Positions 25,476 to 33,647 of a stretch of DNA of 64,000 nt are shown here, in pieces. This DNA comes from JAPOXR01 sp965214695. Its GTDB lineage: Bacteria > Pseudomonadota > Alphaproteobacteria > Rhodobacterales > Rhodobacteraceae. Made by a program: the position numbers and the translations under genes. Location: the NCBI GenBank assembly GCA_965214695.1, contig OZ243967.1:434001-498000 (forward strand). Reading direction: 5' to 3'. Each line of letters starts with the position of its first letter. Position 1 is the first letter of the stretch. The notes below the pieces were generated by a model. It saw only the letters and a list, made by a program, of their open reading frames with translations, did no database searches and was not told the origin of the DNA.

Positions 25476-26252
25476 ATGACAAGAATGAGCCGGAACTCAA
25501 ACTGGCGCCGGACAGCGATCCTGAAGCACCTGCAGTCGAGCGGCCGGGCGATGGTGGACGAGTTGGCGGCGGTATTCGAAACCACGCCGCAAACCATCAG
25601 GAAGGATCTGAACGCCCTTGCCGAGGTGAACCAGATCATTCGCTTCCATGGCGGGGCAACGCTGGCCGCCGGGGCGGAGTATACGAGTTTCGAGGTCCGG
25701 CAGGAGATCGCAAGGGAGGAGAAGGCCGCCATCGCATCGGCGGTCGCAGCAAGGATTCCGAACAACACCACTGTGCTCATCAACTCCGGAACGACGACGG
25801 CATTCGTAGCCATGAGGCTCTCGCACCATGTCGGGCTGAAGCTGGTGACGGATTCGGTCTATCTTGCCAATGAAATCAGGCATTACCCGGGACTTGAGGT
25901 CATGGTTCCCGGAGGGGTGGTGCGTCGGGCAGACGGTGCGGTTGTCGGCGAACACGCAGTCGACTTCATCCGGCAATTCCGGGTCGATATTGCCGTCATC
26001 AGCGCGGCTGCCATCTCCCATGACGGGGCTCTCCTCGACTACGATCTTCGCCAGGTCTGCGTGGCGCGGGCCATCATCGAACACTCCCGCAATGTTGTGC
26101 TGGCAGTGGACAGCACCAAGTTCGGTCGCATGGCGCCAATCTGCATCGGCCAGATCGGCCAGGTCGACATGTTGGTCACCGACCGGTCATGCCCCGAGGC
26201 GCTGCGTGACCTCTGTGCACGGAAAAACGCCAATCTGGTGGTGACAAGCTGA
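25476..26252 (+). CDS. DeoR family transcriptional regulator
   Basis: A 258-residue repressor-type protein. The N-terminal helix-turn-helix (about residues 12-60) has the DeoR pattern with TPQTIRKDLNALAEVNQIIRFHGGA. The C-terminal DeoRC sensor domain carries INSGTTTAFVA, the sugar-phosphate-binding loop, and DSTKFGR near the end. DeoR regulators usually bind phosphorylated sugars or polyols. It lies directly upstream of a TRAP transporter operon whose promoter carries an inverted repeat, so autoregulation is unlikely to be its only task and control of that operon is the likely role (inference). ATG codons at 25476 and 25485 are both possible starts. Confidence 0.92.
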   Translation: MTRMSRNSNWRRTAILKHLQSSGRAMVDELAAVFETTPQTIRKDLNALAEVNQIIRFHGGATLAAGAEYTSFEVRQEIAREEKAAIASAVAARIPNNTTVLINSGTTTAFVAMRLSHHVGLKLVTDSVYLANEIRHYPGLEVMVPGGVVRRADGAVVGEHAVDFIRQFRVDIAVISAAAISHDGALLDYDLRQVCVARAIIEHSRNVVLAVDSTKFGRMAPICIGQIGQVDMLVTDRSCPEALRDLCARKNANLVVTS

Positions 26253-26267
26253 TGGGAGTCATCGTCC

Positions 26268-26301
26268 TTGACGCATATATTCGTATCTGAAATAATACGA
26301 A
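26268..26301 (+). promoter_or_regulatory. Promoter with overlapping operator before the TRAP operon
   Basis: TTGACG (26268-26273) and AATAAT (26291-26296) are 17 bases apart, a near-consensus sigma-70 promoter in an unusually AT-rich stretch. An inverted repeat, TTCGTAT (26280-26286) and ATACGAA (26295-26301) with an 8-base spacer, overlaps the spacer and the -10 element. A protein bound there would block RNA polymerase, and the DeoR-type regulator just upstream is the obvious candidate. Confidence 0.65.
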
Positions 26302-26365
26302 CCATTAGTATTTTTAAACGCAACATGTTGGCATCGAGACTCGGTCGGCTGAGAGAGGAATTCGG

Positions 26366-26950
26366 ATGCTGGTGCTCCTGCGCCCCATCGCCTGGGTCAA
26401 CACGCGGATACTGCGCCTTGGACGGCAGCTTGCCTGGATCGCGCTTGCACTCATGGTGCTGGTCATACTTGCCCAGGTGTTTTTCCGTTACGTCTTGAAC
26501 AATGCCCTGGCCTGGCCCGACGAGGCAGCCCGCTTCCTCATGCTGTGGATGATTGCCTTCATTGCGCCATCGGCAATGCGCTGGAGCGGCTTCGTGTCCA
26601 TCGATCTGCTGCCCCGCGCGATGGCGAGGGTGCCGTCGCATATCCTCGGATTGGTGCTGCTGGTGCTGGCGCTCGCGGTGCTGCTTGCCGCAATCGGGCA
26701 TGGCTACAATCACACATTCGGGTTCGGCGGCAGGTTTGACAGTTCCTCGCTGCGCATACCGCTTGACCTGGTCGGGCTGGAGACCATCAAGGTCAAGCTG
26801 CGATACATGTACGGGTCGCTGCTGGTCTGCGTCGCCCTGTTGGTCTTGGTGACGGTCGAGCTGATCCTCCGCATGCTGGTAAGCCTGGTTTCCCCGGATG
26901 CCGAGTTGCCGTCAGATGACGCGGCCGGCGCATTCATGGCAGCCGACTGA
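26366..26950 (+). CDS. TRAP transporter small permease, DctQ type
   Basis: Small membrane subunit of the second TRAP transporter in this window, 194 residues with four predicted membrane helices. The first helix region ends with the DctQ signature QVFFRYVLNNALAWPDEAARFLMLWMIA near residue 45, only about half of which is quoted as typical (FFRYV and the acidic WPDE turn). An AGAGAGGAA site precedes the ATG. Its stop overlaps the start of the large permease (TGATG). The order here is Q-M-P, unlike P-Q-M in the first TRAP locus, so the two systems are not a recent duplication. Confidence 0.88.
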   Translation: MLVLLRPIAWVNTRILRLGRQLAWIALALMVLVILAQVFFRYVLNNALAWPDEAARFLMLWMIAFIAPSAMRWSGFVSIDLLPRAMARVPSHILGLVLLVLALAVLLAAIGHGYNHTFGFGGRFDSSSLRIPLDLVGLETIKVKLRYMYGSLLVCVALLVLVTVELILRMLVSLVSPDAELPSDDAAGAFMAAD

Positions 26951-28449
26951 TGCTGGCCTTCTTCCTTCCGGTATTCCTGGTCCTGCTGCTGGTCGGACTT
27001 CCGGTCTTTTTTGCGCTGCTGCTGGCGCCGGGGCTGCTGCTCTGGCTGAACGGGCAGGAGCGGGACATCGCCCTGTTGTACCGGAACGTCTATAACGGCA
27101 TGGACTCCTTTCCGCTGATGGCGCTTCCATTCTTCGTGCTGGCAGGCGAGTTGATGAACAAGGGCGGGATCACTACCAGGCTTGTTGAATTCAGCCAGGC
27201 GCTCATGGGCCATCTGCGCGGCGGCCTTGCCCATGTGAACATTCTCAGCTCCATCCTGTTTGCCGGCCTGTCGGGGTCAGCGGTGGCCGACACCTCGGCG
27301 CTGGGATCGACCCTGATCCCGGCCATGGAAAGGAACGGCTATTCCCGCAAGTTTGCCGCCGCAATCACCGCCGCCAGTTCGGTGATCGGCCCAATCATTC
27401 CGCCCTCCGGCATCATGATCATCTACGCCTATGTCATGGGCGAGAGCGTTGCCGCCCTGTTCCTGGCCGGCATCGTTCCCGGAATACTCGTCGGGGTCGG
27501 GTTGATGGTCGTCGTCCGGCTCATGGCGGACCGCTATGACCTGCCCAAGGCCGAGCGCATCGTCAACCGGAACCAGGTCATCTCGCCGGTCGAACACTGG
27601 GTGTCCCTGATCCTGCTGCGCATCAACCTGGCGGGCGTGCTCGTGGCGCTCTATTCCGGCATTGCCGCACTGCTCCGCTCAACGATGAATGTCGAGATGG
27701 GCGTCAATGGCTGGTTGGTCTTCCTGGTCCTGCTCCCCTTTGCGCATTTCCTGCTTCTTGGCCTCAGGACCCGGGTCTCCGCCGATTTCCGCATCACCTG
27801 CAAGAAGGCGGTGGCGCCGCTGCAAACGCCGATCATCATCCTCGGCGGCATCCTGGTCGGGGTCTTTACGCCGACCGAAGCCTCGGCCATCGCCGTGGCC
27901 TATGCCCTCATCGTGGCCTTTGGTGTCCTGCGTTCCATGCGGCTGAAGGACCTTCCGGGCATTCTCATGCGCGCGGCGCTGTCATCGTCCACCGTGTTGC
28001 TGCTCGTCGGCGCTGCCGTTGCGTTCAAGACCGTGGTCAGTCTGAGCCACGCACCGGAACAGATGGCTGATTTCATGCTCGGACTCAGCAGCAACCCGTT
28101 GATGCTCCTGTTCCTGATCAACATTCTCCTGTTCATCGTCGGCATGTTTCTGGATGCCGGGCCAGCGATCATCATCCTCGGGCCGATCCTGGGGCCAATC
28201 TTCGTTGATCTGGGGGTTCATCCGGTCCATTTTGCCATCATCATGTCGGTGAACCTGACTGTAGGCCTTGCCACCCCGCCAATGGGGCTGGTCCTGTTCG
28301 TGGCCTCGTCCGTTTCCGGCGAAAAGGTCGAGACGATTTCGAAGGCCATCCTGCCATTCCTGGCAGTCGAGGTGGTGGTGATCTTCCTGATTACCTACAT
28401 CCCGGCCATTTCGATGACCATCCCGCGCCTTACGGGGTTCGTTCAATAG
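26950..28449 (+). CDS. TRAP transporter large permease, DctM type
   Basis: Large permease of the second TRAP system, 499 residues. DctM marks are ALPFFVLAGELMNKGGI near residue 60, LSGSAVADTSALGSTLIPAMERNGY near 115 (SGSA and ADTSA loop), IIPPSGIMIIYAYVMGESVAALFLAG, and the C-terminal VGLATPPMGLVLFVAS. It is about 60-70 residues longer than usual because of an insertion near residues 200-280 that carries extra hydrophobic segments. Such long DctM forms exist in the family. It is coupled to the DctQ gene by overlap. Confidence 0.9.
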   Translation: MLAFFLPVFLVLLLVGLPVFFALLLAPGLLLWLNGQERDIALLYRNVYNGMDSFPLMALPFFVLAGELMNKGGITTRLVEFSQALMGHLRGGLAHVNILSSILFAGLSGSAVADTSALGSTLIPAMERNGYSRKFAAAITAASSVIGPIIPPSGIMIIYAYVMGESVAALFLAGIVPGILVGVGLMVVVRLMADRYDLPKAERIVNRNQVISPVEHWVSLILLRINLAGVLVALYSGIAALLRSTMNVEMGVNGWLVFLVLLPFAHFLLLGLRTRVSADFRITCKKAVAPLQTPIIILGGILVGVFTPTEASAIAVAYALIVAFGVLRSMRLKDLPGILMRAALSSSTVLLLVGAAVAFKTVVSLSHAPEQMADFMLGLSSNPLMLLFLINILLFIVGMFLDAGPAIIILGPILGPIFVDLGVHPVHFAIIMSVNLTVGLATPPMGLVLFVASSVSGEKVETISKAILPFLAVEVVVIFLITYIPAISMTIPRLTGFVQ

Positions 28450-28480
28450 GGCAATAACAATCAAACCAAGGAGGTAATCC

Positions 28481-29539
28481 ATGATAAAATCCACATTGAA
28501 GACCTTGGCGGTCGCGGCGTTTGTAGCCGGTGTTGCGCTTCCGGCAGCAGCAGCCGACTACAACATCCGTGCCACCGCCAACTCGAACGAGAACGATGAG
28601 GACTATGACGGCCTGATCGTCTTCAAGAACTTCGTCGAGAGCGCATCGAACGGCGCTATCGAGGTCGAGCTCTTCATCGGAACGCAGCTTTGCGGAAATG
28701 GTGCAGAATGCCTGCAGGGCGTGGCCGATGGATCGGTCGACATCTACATTTCGACCTCGGGCGGTGCCGCCGGCATATTCCCTTATGTCCAGGTTCTCGA
28801 CCTGCCATACCTGATGGCCAATGACCGGATCGCGGAATCTGTCCTGTCGGGCAACTTCACTCGCAAGATGCGCGAGATGGCGATGGCTGACTCGGATAAC
28901 CGTATTCGCCTGATGACGGTCGGCAACACCGGTGGCTGGCGCAACTTCGCCAATACCAAGCGCCGGGTCATGAACCCGGATGACCTTTCGGGGTTGAAGA
29001 TCCGCACCGTCGTCGCCGATCTTCCGCAGGAGTTGGTGCGGGCGCTTGGCGCATCACCGACGCCGATTCCGTGGCCGGAACTGTTCACATCGTTCCAGAC
29101 CGGCGTGGTCGAAGGTTCCAAGAACGGCATCACCGACATCATGGGCATGAAGTTCCCGGATGCCGGCCTCCAATATGTCACGCTTGACGGTCACGCCTAT
29201 ATGGGTGCCCTGTGGTGGATGAACAACGAGGCGTTCATGTCGATGCCGGAAGATCTGCGCCGTGTCGTGGTCGACGGTTTCGCGGCATTGCAGCAGGCGA
29301 CCTTCGCCTCGCCCAAGCGCAAGTCGATTCAAGCCTATGCCGACTTTGTCGCCGGTGGCGGTGATCTCTACGTTCCAACTCCGGCCGAAAAGGCGCAGTT
29401 CCGGGAGGCTGCTGCCCCGGTCTATGACTGGTTCAAGCAGAACATCGATGGCGGAGAGGAAATCTTCGACGCCCTCGTTGCAGCTGTTGCCGAAGCCGAG
29501 GCCGACCTGGAAGCTGGCACGGCACAGGACATCAACTGA
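28481..29539 (+). CDS. TRAP transporter substrate-binding protein, DctP type
   Basis: Periplasmic receptor of the second TRAP system, 352 residues. The signal peptide is residues 1-25 (cleavage after PAAAA). The DctP fold shows in FKNFVESASNGAIEVELF, the GVADGSVDIYIS stretch, and DLSGLKIRTVVADLPQELVRALGASPTPIPWPE, where the Arg of KIRT is the usual ligand clamp. A strong AAGGAGG site precedes the ATG, consistent with the high level needed for a receptor. The ligand is unknown; DeoR control suggests a sugar-acid or polyol-derived compound (inference). Confidence 0.92.
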   Translation: MIKSTLKTLAVAAFVAGVALPAAAADYNIRATANSNENDEDYDGLIVFKNFVESASNGAIEVELFIGTQLCGNGAECLQGVADGSVDIYISTSGGAAGIFPYVQVLDLPYLMANDRIAESVLSGNFTRKMREMAMADSDNRIRLMTVGNTGGWRNFANTKRRVMNPDDLSGLKIRTVVADLPQELVRALGASPTPIPWPELFTSFQTGVVEGSKNGITDIMGMKFPDAGLQYVTLDGHAYMGALWWMNNEAFMSMPEDLRRVVVDGFAALQQATFASPKRKSIQAYADFVAGGGDLYVPTPAEKAQFREAAAPVYDWFKQNIDGGEEIFDALVAAVAEAEADLEAGTAQDIN

Positions 29540-29558
29540 TCACAAGGTTCAAACGGGT

Positions 29559-29587
29559 ATGGGGGCCATGCAATGCGCGGCCCCCAT
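29559..29587. terminator. Bidirectional terminator-like hairpin
   Basis: ATGGGGGCC (29559-29567) and GGCCCCCAT (29579-29587) form a 9-base-pair stem around an 11-base loop, 20 bases after the dctP-type gene and directly at the end of the convergent Sel1-repeat gene. There is no long T run. Its place between two convergent stops makes it a likely shared terminator. Confidence 0.55.
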
Positions 29588-29590
29588 TCA

Positions 29591-30064
29591 TTACCGGAAC
29601 GGATACAGCCAGACCCGGTAGTCATTGATCAGAACATGAGCCTTCTCGATTTGCTCCGGCGTCATCTTCTTCAGAACCTCTTCCTGCGAGATGGCTGCGT
29701 CGGGGTCGCCGCCGATCGTGGAAAGGACGTACCAGGTATAGGCCCGAACCAAATCCGGGGCCGGAAGTCCGCGGCCAATTTCGTAGTACCAGCCGATCCC
29801 GGACTGGGCGCCCGCATGCCCCTTCAGCGAGGCTCGAAGATACCATTCGAAGGCGCGGACATCGTCACGCTCGACTCCAAGCCCGGACGCATACATGACG
29901 CCGATGAGTTCCTCGGCCTCGGCATTCCCGGCACGGGCTGCCGGCAGCAACGCCGTCATCGCCGCACCATAATTCCCCGCATCCATGAGATCGCGTGCCG
30001 TTTCGATTTCGGCCGAGGCCGAACCGGCAGCGAAAAGCGCCGCCACAAGTGCAAGATGCTTCAT
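29591..30064 (-). CDS. Small exported Sel1-repeat protein
   Basis: A 157-residue protein with a signal peptide (residues 1-18, cleavage after SASA). Two to three Sel1-like alpha repeats follow: AGNAEAEELIGVMYASGLGVERDDVRAFEW and AGAQSGIGWYYEIGRGLPAPDLVRAYTWY are the clear units, of about 36 residues each. Sel1 repeats serve protein-protein contacts, often in the periplasm. Its ATG (30064) lies inside the 5' end of the divergent peroxidase-like gene, so the two reading frames overlap head to head by nine bases. The partner is unknown. Confidence 0.82.
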   Translation of the reverse strand: MKHLALVAALFAAGSASAEIETARDLMDAGNYGAAMTALLPAARAGNAEAEELIGVMYASGLGVERDDVRAFEWYLRASLKGHAGAQSGIGWYYEIGRGLPAPDLVRAYTWYVLSTIGGDPDAAISQEEVLKKMTPEQIEKAHVLINDYRVWLYPFR

Positions 30065-31372
30065 CTGGTATCGTTTCTGCTGGCTCTCGGCTGCATGCCC
30101 GCGCATGGAATCGATCTTCCGCGGCAATTGCAACCCTCCGATTTCCTTGAATTCGCCCCCGGCCAGGCCGAGTTGGGCCAGCTACTGTTCTTCGATCCGA
30201 TCCTCTCGGGAAACCGAAATATCTCGTGCGCGACCTGTCACAACCCCGATCATGCCGGCAGCGACGCCCTCTCGCTCGGCATCGGTGAGGGCGGGGTTGG
30301 TGTAGGTCCAAATCGAATGCCCGGCACCGGCAAAAGCCGCATCCGCAAGCGCATTCCCCGCAACGCCCCTGCACTCTGGAACCTCGGCGCCGTCGAGGTC
30401 GATACGCTGTTCCATGACGGCCGCATCACGGTGTCCGACATCTACGAGAACGGGTTCAACACCCCGGCACAGGAATGGTTGCCGGGCGGACTCAACGGAA
30501 TTCTCGCCGTGCAGACGTTGTTTCCACTGACATCGCAATTCGAAATGGCCGGTGACCCCGGTGAAAACCAGGTCGCGGGCGCGGCATATGACCGCATCGA
30601 CGCCGTCTGGCCGATCCTTGCCCGCCGGGTTCGTGCCATCCCCGGTTACGCAAACCGCTTTGTCGCCGCATTTGATGACGTGATTGACCCACTCGATATT
30701 GACATCACGCATGTTGCCAATGCCGTTGCCGCATTCGTGGCCACCGAGTTCCGTAGCCATGACAGCCCGTTTGATGCCTATCTTGCAGGCGACGTCGCGG
30801 CGCTGTCGGACCGGCAGCGATCGGGCATGACACTGTTTTACGGCAAGGCCGGTTGCAACTCCTGTCATTCGGGGCCGCTGCTGACCGACCACCGGTTCCA
30901 TGCACTCATGCTGCCACATTTTGGACCCGGACGAACCCGCCAGTGGGACCCGGTAGTACGGGATGTCGGACATATGGGGGTATCGGACCGGCTCGAAGAC
31001 GCCTACCGGTTTCGCACACCCTCGCTTCGCAACGTCGCCCTGACGGCCCCCTACGGCCACAACGGCGCCTACCCGACCCTGGAGGGGATCATCCGCCATC
31101 ACCTGGACCCCGAGGCCTCGTTTGCCCGTTGGCAATCTCGACTCGCCACCCTTCCCGAGGTGCCATGGCTGTCCAGCACGGACTTCCTGCCACTTGATGA
31201 CGCCCTTGAGCGGACTCGCCTTTCCTCCCGGCTGGACATCGACCCCGTCGCACTATCCGACCAGGAAATTGCCGATTTGGTTACCTTCATGCACGCGCTG
31301 AGCGGCACGTCCTCGCTCAACGGACGGCTCGGCCGACCCGACACCGTGCCAAGCGGCCTGGCGGTGGACTGA
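30056..31372 (+). CDS. Di-haem cytochrome c peroxidase family protein (MauG-like)
   Basis: A 438-residue periplasmic protein with a signal peptide (residues 1-18) and two haem c sites, CATCH (58-62) and CNSCH (267-271), the hallmark of bacterial di-haem peroxidases and MauG-type enzymes. Other family features are LGQLLFFDPILSGNRNISCATCHNP (split by the haem site), RNAPALWNLG, LFHDGR near residue 120, RTPSLRNVALTAPYGHNG near the second half and GALxDLVTFMHAL-like end ADLVTFMHALSG. The Met ligand seen in classical peroxidases cannot be assigned with certainty. The ATG at 30056 is the only in-frame start before the signal peptide. Substrate may be hydrogen peroxide or a partner protein. Confidence 0.85.
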   Translation: MLHLVSFLLALGCMPAHGIDLPRQLQPSDFLEFAPGQAELGQLLFFDPILSGNRNISCATCHNPDHAGSDALSLGIGEGGVGVGPNRMPGTGKSRIRKRIPRNAPALWNLGAVEVDTLFHDGRITVSDIYENGFNTPAQEWLPGGLNGILAVQTLFPLTSQFEMAGDPGENQVAGAAYDRIDAVWPILARRVRAIPGYANRFVAAFDDVIDPLDIDITHVANAVAAFVATEFRSHDSPFDAYLAGDVAALSDRQRSGMTLFYGKAGCNSCHSGPLLTDHRFHALMLPHFGPGRTRQWDPVVRDVGHMGVSDRLEDAYRFRTPSLRNVALTAPYGHNGAYPTLEGIIRHHLDPEASFARWQSRLATLPEVPWLSSTDFLPLDDALERTRLSSRLDIDPVALSDQEIADLVTFMHALSGTSSLNGRLGRPDTVPSGLAVD

Positions 31373-32130
31373 CGAGCAAGGCCAAGAAACCCGAATTCGG
31401 GGTGGCACCGGGCGGGCATTCGTTGCCGACACCTCCGGGCATTCTTTCCACGGCCACCTGGCTCGATGCGGCGAGGACCTTCCGGAGTTGGCGTGACATG
31501 TGCCACAAGGTTTGGTTTCGGCGTTGCAAATTTGTGAGGAGAAGATGGCGTGGCATCAGCGGCCTGAATATCGACCGGCACCGCAGTTGCGTGGCTGGAG
31601 CGTGGGGCTTTGCGCAACTCTTCGGATTGCCTTGTTGTGCAAACAGATCGCAGGCATGTTTTCTTGAATCAGCCCCAACAGCCGAATCCAGGCACCTTGG
31701 TCGCGGATCAGCAATTCGTCATTGGCCCAATATCGCTGAGCACGGCAATCGACGATGACCCGGTAACGCAAGTTCTTGCCAGCTGACGTAACGTGCACAT
31801 GCCGGGATTGGCATGGGTCACGGCGAAAAGCGGATGGCGAGAGGACAAGACCGTCATCCAATGCCTCGCATCAGATGACATCAGCACCAGAGACGTTCGA
31901 TCCGGAAATTTGGTGAGGGTCGCCGAATTCGCGGCAATGGCGTCCCGGTTGACGACCGCGATGGGTACAGATGATCGCACAACCATGTTCGGGGCACAAT
32001 TGTCGTGCCGAATTGCGATACCGCGATCATTCCAGATCTTCCCTGGCGGCAGCAACGGTGCAATCAGGGAGACCCGGTCATTTCGAGGAGGAAGCCCTTC
32101 ACATCGTCAATTCCTTCGACGGTTCGCGGC
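31373..32130 (-). other. 758-base region without an intact gene
   Basis: Several overlapping open frames exist but none is convincing. On the minus strand two frames (32055-31708 and 31861-31556) might be parts of one frameshifted gene: VLSSRHPLFAVTHANPGM followed in the next frame by NDELLIRDQGAWIRLLGLI. The HPL-type motif and the layout vaguely recall the effector domain of a LysR-type regulator. The identification is weak. This stretch forms the left border of the low-GC ABC cassette. Confidence 0.25.
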
Positions 32131-33183
32131 TCAGGGGTCACCTACAGGAAAGGATAAGCGGCCCGGCACTCGGGCCTTGTTGAATTCACGCAAGCGCGCA
32201 AAAACGTCGACGCCAAGTTGGCGGTAGACGTCCAGAATATCGACCATCACCCAATTTTCGCGGATCTTTCCATTCTCGATCCGCCAAAAATCGAGAGATC
32301 GACAGGTGAGTTTCTGCCCCAGAGGCGCGATGCCCATCCAGCCGTCATGGGTGAGGGTCTGGATCATGTTGGGCCAGCCGGTCACGGCGCAATAATCCGC
32401 GTCGCCGAAGAAATTATAGGTGATCTCGCCCAGGTATTGGCCACGGTCTGGCATCCCGTTGAGAAACGGAATCTGGTGCCAGTTCCGGAAGCCGGAAATA
32501 CCCCGTCCGGTGCCGATTCCCGCCGGTCCGTACCAGTTCATTTTCGGATGCCAGAATTTCTCCATCTCCATGACTTCCGGCCCGCCCTGACTTGGATGCA
32601 TTTTCATGTACGCCAACATGTCGATGACGTGTCTCTGCGAGGCGTGTGACCTATTCTTGTCCCATGGCCCGGGCACGATGCCATTCAGTGTCGCCGGGCC
32701 GGGGATGAAGAATTCGCGCCCCAGTGACGGGACCATCGGCCAGGCGCTCGCCTGCATCATGAGTTCGGGGATATCCCAAAGCGCCTGGACCTCGACGACG
32801 TTGCCATCCTCGAATCGATAGAACTCATGAAAACGCATATGTGCCAGATGGCCGGTCGGCGGTATGTCGAGCCAGGGCGCGATAAAGGTTCCCAGGTAAT
32901 GACCGCCACAACCAACCCATTCGTCGCCCTGCTCGGTACGCCCAGCCATCACGATCCAGTCGCGGCGCTCCAGATCAGGCACGGCGTCCAATAGCGGCGC
33001 ATAGCATGTGTCATAGAGCGCCTGCGGCCCGGTCATGTCGTCGAGCGGCCAAGCCATGTGGATGACTGCATCATTCGCAATCAGCCGTTCAAGAGCGGTG
33101 CGCACCGCCGTCTCGTCGAATTCATACATCGATGCCCGCAAGGGGGCGATCAGCATCTTGTTTTGCGTGTGCGTATCGGTCAA
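32131..33183 (-). CDS. Duplicated SnoaL-like / NTF2-fold protein
   Basis: About 350 residues made of two NTF2-like alpha-beta barrels of the SnoaL polyketide cyclase type. The first half holds HLAHMRFHEFYRFEDGNVVE, and the second repeats the layout with WMGIAPLGQKLTCRSLDFWRIENGKIRENWVMVD (both cut to the essential pattern: a conserved R-x-x-x-F/W-R-x-x-x-G-K/N-I/V at the barrel end). The start could be the TTG at 33183, which overlaps the preceding stop as TTGA and has GGAG ten bases upstream, or the ATG at 33156 without a visible site. It is the last gene of the ABC cassette, so a catabolic isomerase or cyclase role is possible, but the function is unknown. Confidence 0.75.
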   Translation of the reverse strand: MTDTHTQNKMLIAPLRASMYEFDETAVRTALERLIANDAVIHMAWPLDDMTGPQALYDTCYAPLLDAVPDLERRDWIVMAGRTEQGDEWVGCGGHYLGTFIAPWLDIPPTGHLAHMRFHEFYRFEDGNVVEVQALWDIPELMMQASAWPMVPSLGREFFIPGPATLNGIVPGPWDKNRSHASQRHVIDMLAYMKMHPSQGGPEVMEMEKFWHPKMNWYGPAGIGTGRGISGFRNWHQIPFLNGMPDRGQYLGEITYNFFGDADYCAVTGWPNMIQTLTHDGWMGIAPLGQKLTCRSLDFWRIENGKIRENWVMVDILDVYRQLGVDVFARLREFNKARVPGRLSFPVGDP

Positions 33184-33647
33184 TCTGCGGCTTCTCCATT
33201 TGGTACTTTCATTTTGCCATATCGTCGGACGCGGATGTTGCAATATTCGGCGTGGCCGACGACGCCTTCCTGCGTGCAGGGCCGCAAGTCAAATTTGCCG
33301 ATCTTGGCTGCCGCATCGCCGGTGGTGCCCCTCTGATGATTGTGAATGTTCAGTAACTTGCTGACCCAAAGCCCGCCTGTGTATCGGCTCGCCTTCTTCG
33401 TGGTTAGCACGTGGTTGGCCCCGGTTACCTTGCCGCCATTGGCGACATTGGTGCGGGGGACGAGGAACAACGACCCGAGGCTGTGTATGTGCTCCAGAAA
33501 CCAGTGGTCGCGGTCGGTCATAACCTGCAGGTATTCACTGGCCATGTCGTTGGCCATTTCGAGCATTTCGCCGTAACTGTCGCAATGCACGAATTCGCCG
33601 CAGTCAATCCAGCTTGTCCGCGCGGTGTCCGCCGCCGAGCCGCTCAT
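33180..33647 (-). pseudogene. C-terminal fragment of a HisD-family (histidinol / sulfopropanediol) dehydrogenase
   Basis: The 155-residue frame matches only the last third of the histidinol dehydrogenase family, which normally runs to about 430 residues. Recognisable elements are EMLEMANDMASEYLQVMT (EAAALSNxIAPEHLEL in HisD), GSLFLVPRTN, GANHVLTTKKASRYTGGLWVSKL (AGxNHVLPTxxxAR) and a C-terminal EGVVGHAEYCNIRVRRYG. The latter resembles sulfopropanediol 3-dehydrogenase (HpsN)-type members more than HisD. The NAD-binding and most zinc-binding parts are missing. The ATG overlaps the end of the ABC permease gene, which leaves no room for the rest, so the junction looks like a deletion. It probably has no dehydrogenase activity. 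Confidence 0.7.
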
